A stretch of DNA of 64,000 nucleotides from positions 377,001 to 441,000 of the forward strand of contig NZ_JONW01000005.1 in the NCBI RefSeq assembly GCF_000712075.1, given 5' to 3'. Source of the stretch: Caulobacter sp. UNC358MFTsu5.1. GTDB taxonomy: Bacteria > Pseudomonadota > Alphaproteobacteria > Caulobacterales > Caulobacteraceae. The notes under the pieces were generated by a model. It searched no databases. It saw nothing but the letters and a program-made list of their open reading frames with translations, and was not told the origin of the DNA. Position 1 is the stretch's first letter. Every line of letters begins with the position of its first letter. Both the position numbers and the translations under genes were made by a program. Shown piece by piece: positions 57,271 to 64,000 of this stretch.

Positions 57271-59910
57271 ATGACCCACTACAAATTGCTTGCAGCCGCC
57301 AGCGGCCTGGCCCTGATGGCCGCCGCCAGCGCCCATGCGCAAACCGCGCCGGCCCCGGCCTCCGACTCGTCGCAGGTCGACGAAGTCGTCGTCACCGGCG
57401 TGCGCAAGAGCCTGCGTGAAGCCCTCGACGTGAAGCGTGGTTCCGACAAGGTCGTCGAAGCCATCTCGGCCAAGGACATCGGCGTCCTGCCCGACGTGAC
57501 CATCGCCGAATCCATCGCCCGTCTGCCGGGCGTCAACGCCACCCGCGACCGCGGCAACGACAGCCAGGCCGTCGTGCGCGGCCTGGGCGCCCGCCTGGTG
57601 CTGGGCACCGTCAACGGCCGCGAAGTCGCCTCGTCCGAGCCGGACCGCAACGTCCGCTGGGAGATCTACCCCTCGGAAGTCGTCCAGGGCGTCCAGGTCT
57701 ACAAGTCGCAGTCGGCCGACCTGATCGCCGGCGGCGTGGCCGCGACGATCAACATCGATACGATCGCCCCGCTCGATTACAAGGGCCCCGAATTCGTCCT
57801 GCGCGCCGGCCCGGTCTTCTACGACGGCGGCAAGGACATCCCCAACTACGACCAGACCGGCTACCGCGCCTCTGGCTCGTGGGTGCACAAGATCAATGAC
57901 GACCTGGCCATCGTGCTGGGCCTGACCAGCCAGAAGCAGAAGAACGGCTACGTCTCGTTCCAGGGCTGGGGCTACAACGACTCGACCATCCGCCAGCCGG
58001 CCGGCGCCAGCGATTCCAGCGGCGACCTGAACGGCGACGGCAAGCTGGACGCCACCCCGTGGGGCGCGCAGCTGGAGGTCAAGAAGCTCAGCCAGAAGCG
58101 CAACGGCGTCTCCACCGGCCTGCAGTGGAAGCCCAGCGACAACTTCGAACTGAAGTTCGACGCCCTCTATTCCGACATCAAGATCAACGAGAACCAGGAC
58201 CAGGCGATCTACGGCTGGAACAACTGGGGCAACTGGGCCAACGGCAACGCCGGCGACTACAACGCCCCGGGCGCGTCCTACACCCTGATCAACAACACGG
58301 TCGTGGCCGCCAACCTGGTGTCCAACAACGCGGTGCACAGCGTGATCGCGCGCTACACCGAGGACAAGAAGCTGTTCGTCACCGGCCTGAACGGCAAGTG
58401 GACCAACGACGCGTGGACCGTCGTCGGCGACCTGTCCTATTCGAAGGCCGAGCGTGAGAACAACTGGGCGGCGGTGCGCCTGGAAACCTATCCGTCGACG
58501 ATGTCGTTCGACACCCGCGCCGGCGTGAAGCCGACCGTGAAGCTGACCCAGGACATCACCACCCTGCCGCAGTACAACTCGTGGAAGGGCGGCCAGAACG
58601 ACGGTCCGGAACACCTGAACGACGAGCTGGCGGCCGGCGCGCTGGACTTCACCCGCGACCTGGCGGGCGGAGCGTTCAAGAGCGTCCAGTTCGGCGCGCG
58701 GGCCTCCAACCGCACCAAAGACCACAGCATGTTCCAGTTCTACCCCTGGGCCAACGCCGGGACGGTCGTGCCGGCGAGCATGCTCAGCTACTACAAGGTC
58801 AGCGCCTTCGACGTGCCGGCGGTCGTCACGGGCGACTTCGACGCCCTGGCCGCGGTCCTGTACGGCGCGAACGCCTTCGACCCCAGCCACGGCTCGGAGA
58901 ACCTGGCCCAGCAGTGGAGCGTCAACGAGAAGGTCTTCGAAGGCTACGGCAAGCTGAACTTCGCCGCCGACAGCATCGGCGGCTCGTGGGCGACCGGCAA
59001 CATCGGCGTCCGCGTGGTGCACACCGAGACCAGCAGCGACGGCCAGCAGGCCGACACCCTGGGCGTGTTCTCGCCGGTGTCCATCGACAACGACTACACC
59101 GACATCCTGCCCTCGGCGAACGTGAAGTTCGACTTCGGCGACGGCAAGGTGTTCCGCCTGGGCCTGGCCAAGGTGATCGCCCGTCCGCCGCTGGACGAGC
59201 TGCGCGCCAGCCGCACCCTGACCACCTGGTCGCCCTACACGGGCAGCGCCGGCAACCCGACGCTGAAGCCGTTCGAGGCGGTGCAGTTCGACGCCTCGGC
59301 CGAGTGGTACTTCCGTCCGGAAGCCCTGATCGCGGCCTCGTACTACTACAAGGACGTCAGCTCCTACATCGGCTGGAAGCAGACCCCGATCGCCTACGGC
59401 GGCACCACCTACGCCGTCTCCAGCCCGACCAACGGCGGCGACGGCTACATCCAGGGCCTGGAACTGACCTTCCAGACGCCGTTCTTCTTCCTGCCGGGTC
59501 CGTTCGACAAGTTCGGCGTCTATTCGAACTACGCCTACGTCGACTCCGACCTGAAGGAGTTCTCGCCGGTCAACAACCCGCTCGACATGACCGGCCTGGC
59601 CAAGCACACCGCCACGGTCGACCTCTGGTACGCCAACGGTCCGGTCGAAGCGCGCCTGGGCTGGAAGTACCACTCGCCGATGACGGTCATCTACGGCTGG
59701 AACGGCGCGGACCTGCAGACCCTGGAGAGCGAGAAGACCCTCGACTTCAGCGCGTCGTACAACATCAACGACCACGTCACGGTCCGCTTCCAGGCCAACA
59801 ACCTGACCAACGAGGAACTGCGGATGTACCGCGACAACGATCCCAACCGGATCGGTCGCTATGACGTCTACGGCCGTCGCTACCTCGCCGACGTGACCTT
59901 GAAGTTCTAA
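57271..59910 (+). CDS. TonB-dependent receptor for carbohydrate (TIGR01782-type)
   Basis: 879 residues. Signal peptide (AHA-QT), a short TonB box region (DEVVVTGVRKSLREALDVKR), plug with SIARLPGVNATRDRGNDSQA and VNGREVASSEPDRNVRWEIY, then a barrel of about 20 strands ending YLADVTLKF with the terminal Phe. VVTGVRKSL and the 'IAESIARLPGV' box are typical of TIGR01782 receptors, which in Caulobacter import carbohydrates. No STN domain, so it is not a FecR-signalling receptor. It is expected to move galactan oligosaccharides across the outer membrane. The ATG at 57271 follows GGGGGAA. A terminator separates it from GH2. Confidence 0.94.
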   Translation: MTHYKLLAAASGLALMAAASAHAQTAPAPASDSSQVDEVVVTGVRKSLREALDVKRGSDKVVEAISAKDIGVLPDVTIAESIARLPGVNATRDRGNDSQAVVRGLGARLVLGTVNGREVASSEPDRNVRWEIYPSEVVQGVQVYKSQSADLIAGGVAATINIDTIAPLDYKGPEFVLRAGPVFYDGGKDIPNYDQTGYRASGSWVHKINDDLAIVLGLTSQKQKNGYVSFQGWGYNDSTIRQPAGASDSSGDLNGDGKLDATPWGAQLEVKKLSQKRNGVSTGLQWKPSDNFELKFDALYSDIKINENQDQAIYGWNNWGNWANGNAGDYNAPGASYTLINNTVVAANLVSNNAVHSVIARYTEDKKLFVTGLNGKWTNDAWTVVGDLSYSKAERENNWAAVRLETYPSTMSFDTRAGVKPTVKLTQDITTLPQYNSWKGGQNDGPEHLNDELAAGALDFTRDLAGGAFKSVQFGARASNRTKDHSMFQFYPWANAGTVVPASMLSYYKVSAFDVPAVVTGDFDALAAVLYGANAFDPSHGSENLAQQWSVNEKVFEGYGKLNFAADSIGGSWATGNIGVRVVHTETSSDGQQADTLGVFSPVSIDNDYTDILPSANVKFDFGDGKVFRLGLAKVIARPPLDELRASRTLTTWSPYTGSAGNPTLKPFEAVQFDASAEWYFRPEALIAASYYYKDVSSYIGWKQTPIAYGGTTYAVSSPTNGGDGYIQGLELTFQTPFFFLPGPFDKFGVYSNYAYVDSDLKEFSPVNNPLDMTGLAKHTATVDLWYANGPVEARLGWKYHSPMTVIYGWNGADLQTLESEKTLDFSASYNINDHVTVRFQANNLTNEELRMYRDNDPNRIGRYDVYGRRYLADVTLKF

Positions 59911-60006
59911 CCCTTTCCGCCACCCCTTCGTCCTGCGGGGGTGGCGGCGGCAAGCTCGTCTTGCCAAGCTGGGATTCATCACACCTCCCCGATGACATCC
60001 TGCACC

Positions 60007-60044
60007 TGGGGAGGAAGCCATCCGCGCTTCCTCCCCATTTTTTT
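60007..60044 (+). terminator. Rho-independent terminator after TonB receptor
   Basis: TGGGGAGGAAG (60007-60017) pairs perfectly with CTTCCTCCCCA (60027-60037) around a nine-base loop, followed by seven T residues. A GC-rich inverted repeat (CCGCCACCCC/GGGGGTGGCGG) at 59917-59946 precedes it. It ends 20 bp before the GH2 start, so GH2 expression depends on read-through or a separate promoter. Confidence 0.9.
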
Positions 60045-60064
60045 GCTTTCCGCGTGAGGACCCC

Positions 60065-62581
60065 ATGGTCGATTTCAGCCGCCGCCAAGCCCTGGCCGCC
60101 ACCGCCGGCGCCGCCGTCCTTGCGGCCGCGCCCGCCCGCGCCGCGCCGAAGAGCGCGCCCGCCGCGTCCTCCCGCCCCGTCCTTCCCGTCATCGACCTGG
60201 CCCCGCGCGAGCGCCTGTCGCTGGACTTCGACTGGCGCTTCAAGCTGGGCCACGCCCAGGACCCGGCCCGCGACTTCGGCTTCGGGGCCAACCAGCGCAC
60301 CTTCGCCAAGGCCGGCGCGACCGCCGCCAACTGGCAGGTCAGCCAGCTGTCCGACCCCGCCTTCGACGCCGGCGCCTGGGCGTCGGTGACCCTGCCCCAC
60401 GACTGGGCCGTCGAGTTGCCCTTCGTCGACAACCCCGCCTATGTGCCGTCCGGCAAGCCCGACGACGAGGACCTGCGCGCCGCCCACGGCTACAAGCCCC
60501 TGGGCCGCGAGTTCCCCGACACCAGCGTCGGCTGGTACCGCAAGACCTTCGCCCTGCCCGCCGCCGACGCCGGCAAGCGGCTGTCGATCGAGTTCGACGG
60601 CGCGATGCGCGACGCCCTGGTCATCGTCAACGGCTACATCCTCGAGCAGGAAGACAGCGGCTATTCGCCGTTCCGCGTCGACATCACCGACATCGCCAAT
60701 CTCGGCGCTGACAACACCCTGGTGGTGCGCGTCGACGCCAGCCTGGGCGAGGGCTGGTTCTACGAGGGGGCGGGCCTCTACCGCCACGTCTGGCTGGTCA
60801 AGACCGCCCCGGTCCACGTGCCGCAATGGGGCGTGTTCGTGCGCGCCAAGGCCGATGGGACGCTGACGATCGACACCGACCTGGTCAACGACGGCGACGC
60901 CCGCGCCGAGTTCGAACTGCTGCACACCGTGCTGGACGCCGCCGGCAAGCCGGTGCTGACCCCCGCCGCCGCCTCCGACCGGCTGCCGGCCTGGGAGCGC
61001 CAGTCGCTGTCCCTGACCGTGGCCCTGGACAATCCCGTGCTGTGGTCGCTGGAGACCCCGCACCTCTACACCCTGGTCACCGAGGTGAAGGTCGGCGGCG
61101 CGGTCGTGGACCGCCATGCGACCCGCTTCGGCTTCCGGTCGATCGCCTTCGACGGCGCAAAGGGCTTCCTGCTGAACGGCCAGAGCGTGAAGCTGAAGGG
61201 GACCTGCAACCACCAGGACCACGCCGGCGTGGGCGCGGCCATTCCCGACGCCCTGCAGGTCTGGCGGCTGGAGCAGTTGAAATCGATGGGTTGCAACGCC
61301 TATCGCGCCGCTCACAACCCGCCGACGCCCGAGCTGCTGGACGCCTGCGACCGCCTGGGGATGGTGGTCATCGACGAGACCCGCCGGATGTCCAGCGACG
61401 CCACCTCCCTGGACGAGCTGGAGCGCCTGGTCCGCCGCGACCGCAACCACCCGTCGGTGATCCTCTGGTCGATCGGCAACGAGGAGCCACAGCAGGGCAC
61501 CGCCCGCGGCGCCAAGGTGGCGACCACCATGAAGCGGCTGGTCAACCGCCTGGACCCGACCCGCCCGGTCATCGCCGCCATGGACTCCGGCTTCGGCGAG
61601 GGCATCAGCGCCGTCATCGACGTTCAGGGCTTCAACTACCGCCACGAGAAGATGGACGCGTTCCACGCCAAGTTCCCGGACAAGCCGATCATCGGCACCG
61701 AGAGCGCCAGCACCGTGGCCACGCGCGGCGAATACGCCCGCGACGACGCCAAGCTCTACGTGCCGGCCTACGACACCGAGCACCCCTGGTGGGCGACCAC
61801 GGCCGAGAAGTGGTGGAGCCACGCGGCCGACCGTCCGTGGGTGGCCGGCGGCTTCATCTGGACCGGCTTCGACTATCGCGGCGAGCCCACGCCCTTCAAC
61901 AAGTGGCCCAGCATCAGCTCGCACTTCGGCGCGCTCGACACCTGCGGCTTCCCCAAGGACAACTACTACTACTACCGCGCCTGGTGGCGGCCCGAGCCGC
62001 TGTTGCACCTGCTGCCGCACTGGAACTGGGAAGGCCGCGAGGGCCAGCCGATCGCGGTCTGGGCGCACAGCAACTGCGACAAGGTCGAGCTGTTCCTGAA
62101 CGGCAAGAGCCAGGGCGTGCGCGACGTGAAGCCCAACCACCACGTCGAATGGTCGGTCCCTTACGCGCCGGGCGTGATCGAGGCCCACGGCTACAAGGGC
62201 GGCAAGGTCGTCCTGCGCGAGCGCCGCGAGACCGCCGGCCCGGCCGCCGCCCTGCGACTGACCGCCGACCGCTCGCGCTACGCCGCCGACGGACAGGACG
62301 TGGCGGTGCTGAAGGTCGAGGTGCTGGACGCCAAGGGCCGCATCGTGCCCCGCGCCGACGACCTGGTGACCTTCGCGGTCGCGGGTCCTGGCGACGTGAT
62401 CGGGGTGGGCAACGGCAATCCCACCAGCCACGAGGCCGACGTCGCCAGCCAGAGGAAGGCCTTCAACGGCCTCTGCCAGGCGATCGTCCGCACGCGGCGC
62501 GGCCAGGCGGGCGAAGTGCGGGTGACGGCCTCGGCGCCGGGGCTGAAGACAGCAAGCGTCAGCTTGACGGCGGGCGCCTAG
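60065..62581 (+). CDS. GH2 beta-galactosidase
   Basis: 838 residues with a Tat-type signal (SRRQALAATAGAAVLAA). GH2 sugar-binding, immunoglobulin-like and catalytic barrel domains are in order: VTLPHDWAVELP, GAGLYRHVWLVK, FLLNGQSVKLKG, then SMGCNAYRAAHNPPTPELL. Acid/base Glu473 is in SIGNEEPQQ and the nucleophile Glu546 in IIGTESAS. A C-terminal DUF4982/Ig-like part (690-838) follows. It removes galactose from galacto-oligosaccharides made by GH53 and taken up by the receptor. The ATG at 60065 follows GAGGA. The twin-arginine start suggests export of folded protein. Confidence 0.94.
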   Translation: MVDFSRRQALAATAGAAVLAAAPARAAPKSAPAASSRPVLPVIDLAPRERLSLDFDWRFKLGHAQDPARDFGFGANQRTFAKAGATAANWQVSQLSDPAFDAGAWASVTLPHDWAVELPFVDNPAYVPSGKPDDEDLRAAHGYKPLGREFPDTSVGWYRKTFALPAADAGKRLSIEFDGAMRDALVIVNGYILEQEDSGYSPFRVDITDIANLGADNTLVVRVDASLGEGWFYEGAGLYRHVWLVKTAPVHVPQWGVFVRAKADGTLTIDTDLVNDGDARAEFELLHTVLDAAGKPVLTPAAASDRLPAWERQSLSLTVALDNPVLWSLETPHLYTLVTEVKVGGAVVDRHATRFGFRSIAFDGAKGFLLNGQSVKLKGTCNHQDHAGVGAAIPDALQVWRLEQLKSMGCNAYRAAHNPPTPELLDACDRLGMVVIDETRRMSSDATSLDELERLVRRDRNHPSVILWSIGNEEPQQGTARGAKVATTMKRLVNRLDPTRPVIAAMDSGFGEGISAVIDVQGFNYRHEKMDAFHAKFPDKPIIGTESASTVATRGEYARDDAKLYVPAYDTEHPWWATTAEKWWSHAADRPWVAGGFIWTGFDYRGEPTPFNKWPSISSHFGALDTCGFPKDNYYYYRAWWRPEPLLHLLPHWNWEGREGQPIAVWAHSNCDKVELFLNGKSQGVRDVKPNHHVEWSVPYAPGVIEAHGYKGGKVVLRERRETAGPAAALRLTADRSRYAADGQDVAVLKVEVLDAKGRIVPRADDLVTFAVAGPGDVIGVGNGNPTSHEADVASQRKAFNGLCQAIVRTRRGQAGEVRVTASAPGLKTASVSLTAGA

Positions 62582-62602
62582 AGACCTCTGACCTCAACAA
62601 AA

Positions 62603-62715
62603 GTTGTCATCCCGGAAGCCTCGCAGAGGCTGTCCGGGACCCAGGTGACTGGGCCAATGCAGTGCAACCGCCCCTGGGTCCCGGACAAGCGCCACGCGCT
62701 TTCAGGGATGACAAC
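62603..62715. repeat. Cloverleaf palindromic repeat, family B, copy 5
   Basis: Full copy between convergent GH2 and GH97 genes, with core oriented as in copies 3 and 4. Two arm mismatches (CCCAGGTG instead of CCCAGGGG, and TTTCAGGGATG instead of TTTCCGGGATG) show it is decaying. Confidence 0.88.
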
Positions 62716-62726
62716 GGATTGTGCGA

Positions 62727-64000
62727 TCAATCCAGCGCCTTGAACCGCACCGCCGCGCCGCCGCCCGGCGCCATGTCGAACTCCAGCGAGTCCTTGCTGG
62801 TCACCACCTTCTTCGACACCGTCAGGGCCGTGGTGTTGGTGATGTAGTCCGCGCCCGGACCGTCGGCGTAGATCTGGGCCTCGTAGCGCTTGCCGGGGGC
62901 CAGGAAGTCCAGTTTCTGAGTCAGCTTGCGGGCCGTCTCGTCGGTCAGGGCGCCCAGGAACCAGTCCTTGCCGCCGCGCGGTTGGCGGGCCGTCACGATG
63001 TAGTCTCCGATCTCGCCCTGCAGGGTCTTGGACGTCTCCCAGTCGGTGGGCACGTCGCGGATGAACTGGAAGGCGTCGGGCCTGGCCTCGTAGTTCTCCG
63101 GCAGGTCGGCCGCCATCTGGATGGGGCTGTACAGCACCACGTACAGCGCCAGCTGCACCGCCAGGGTCGACTGGCCGCGGCGGGTCAGCTCGGTCTTGCC
63201 GTGCACCACGTCGAAGACGCCCGGCGTGAAGTCCATCGGCCCGCCCAGCATGCGCGTGAACGGCAGGATCACCGTGTGCTCGGGCGGGTTGGTCGGGTTG
63301 CCCCAGGCGTTGAACTCCTGGCCGCGCGCGCCTTCGCGGCTGAGCATGTTGGGCCAGGTTCGGCGCAGGCCGGTGTCCTTGACCGGCTCGTGGGCGTCGA
63401 TCGAGATGTGGTGCTGGGCCGCCACCTGGGCGACGTGCAGGTTGTGGCGGACCATGTACTGGCCGGCGAACCACTGCTGCTCGCCCTGTTGGTCCAGGAT
63501 CGTGCCGCTGTGGCGGACATAGCCGGTCTTCACCTGCGAGATGCCGACGCTCTCATAGAGCTTCATGGCGTCTTCCAGCTGGGCCTCGTAGTTGGGCACC
63601 GCCCCGGCCGTCTCGTTGTGGCCGATCAGCTTGACGCCCTTGGACTTGCCGTAGTCGGTGATCGCCTTCAGGTCGAAGTCCGGATAGGCCTTGGTGAAGC
63701 TGAACTTCTCGCCGTTGCTGATCCAGTCGCCGTCCCAGCCCTCGTTCCAGCCTTCCACCAGCACGCCGTCGAAGCCGTACTTGGCCGCGAAGTCCATGTA
63801 GCGCTTGGTGTTGGCGGTGTTGGCGCCGTGCTTGGGACCGCTGCCCCAGGTCGAGCGCTCCAGGTGCATCTCCCACCAGATGCCCACGTACTTGCCCGGC
63901 TTGATCCACGAGGTGTCGGCGATCTTGCTGGGCTCGTTGAGGTTCAGCTCGATGCGGCTGTCGGCCAGGGCGCCGGCGGTCTCGCCGATCAGCACCGTGC
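62727..64000 (-). CDS. GH97 alpha-glycosidase, C-terminal part (partial)
   Basis: At least 424 residues; the N-terminal part lies beyond the right edge. GH97 signatures are present: KYVGIWWEMHLERSTWGSGP, FDGVLVEGWNEGWDGDW, KLIGHNETAGAVPNYE, HISIDAHEPVKDTGLRRTW and MDFTPGVFDVV. The GH97 family holds alpha-glucosidases (inverting) and alpha-galactosidases (retaining); the deciding residue is in the visible part but I cannot assign it safely. In this locus an alpha-galactosidase would fit pectin or galactomannan side chains. It converges with GH2 across repeat B5. Apart from the edge cut, no frame defect is seen. Confidence 0.9.
   Translation of the reverse strand, partial: TVLIGETAGALADSRIELNLNEPSKIADTSWIKPGKYVGIWWEMHLERSTWGSGPKHGANTANTKRYMDFAAKYGFDGVLVEGWNEGWDGDWISNGEKFSFTKAYPDFDLKAITDYGKSKGVKLIGHNETAGAVPNYEAQLEDAMKLYESVGISQVKTGYVRHSGTILDQQGEQQWFAGQYMVRHNLHVAQVAAQHHISIDAHEPVKDTGLRRTWPNMLSREGARGQEFNAWGNPTNPPEHTVILPFTRMLGGPMDFTPGVFDVVHGKTELTRRGQSTLAVQLALYVVLYSPIQMAADLPENYEARPDAFQFIRDVPTDWETSKTLQGEIGDYIVTARQPRGGKDWFLGALTDETARKLTQKLDFLAPGKRYEAQIYADGPGADYITNTTALTVSKKVVTSKDSLEFDMAPGGGAAVRFKALD

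Overview
The window is about 70% GC, almost fully coding, and reads as a chromosomal segment of an alphaproteobacterium of the order Caulobacterales, most likely Caulobacter or a close relative. This is inferred from the ribF / ileS / lspA / DUF3035-lipoprotein / mutL neighbourhood, two large TonB-dependent receptors, one with carbohydrase neighbours and one with an ECF sigma/FecR pair, promoters resembling the Caulobacter housekeeping consensus (TTGaCgS then GCTANAWC), a TTAA-N7-TTAA CtrA-like site, and many short palindromic intergenic repeats. No rRNA, tRNA or CRISPR array was recognised.

Layout. 1-5.3 kb: edge of a beta-helix gene, unknown proteins, a secreted protein made of repeated TonB C-terminal domains, a lipoprotein, an acetyltransferase and an HtrA-like protease without a signal peptide. 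5.5-8.4 kb: ribF, a MaoC hydratase, a HAD phosphatase and a GIY-YIG nuclease between two copies of one palindromic repeat. 8.5-11.2 kb: an uncharacterised minus-strand operon (trypsin-like protease, CxxCH lipoprotein, 89-aa protein). 11.4-16.5 kb: alcohol dehydrogenase, a secreted protein, an Ada-like alkyltransferase coupled to a 2OG-Fe(II) oxygenase, and a TetR/GST divergent pair with an inverted-repeat operator. 16.9-25.6 kb: ileS, lspA, a BamF-like lipoprotein, two TraB/GumN-like proteins and mutL.

25.6-28.7 kb is the most unusual part: a stretch of visibly lower GC holding an AIPR-like (abortive-infection) gene, two tiny upstream reading frames, a SUKH-type immunity-like protein, perfect 16-bp and 27-bp inverted repeats at its margins, a MITE-like repeat and a highly structured non-coding stretch. 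It looks like a small defence islet or its remnant.

28.7-44.5 kb: VOC protein, unknown protein, secreted adenosine deaminase, two tandem-duplicated families of unknown function (31.6-34.2 and 37.8-40.2 kb), a GNAT enzyme, an outer-membrane protein, an acyl-CoA dehydrogenase behind a PsrA-like operator, an alkA-ogt alkylation-repair pair and a ClC channel. 44.6-50.6 kb: an ECF sigma/FecR/TonB-receptor locus with a secreted CehA/McBA-type metallohydrolase. 50.7-54.6 kb: AraC regulator, methyltransferase and FadE. 54.8-64 kb: a galactan-utilisation locus (GH53 endo-galactanase, DUF899 protein, TonB receptor, GH2 beta-galactosidase, GH97 alpha-glycosidase cut by the right edge). The GH53 and GH2 enzymes should release galactose from imported or surface-cut galactan, and the TonB receptor is the likely importer.

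At least eight families of palindromic repeats (about 20 copies) sit between genes. One 110-bp family folds as a cloverleaf, shows compensatory stem changes between copies, and has an apical core that occurs in both orientations.
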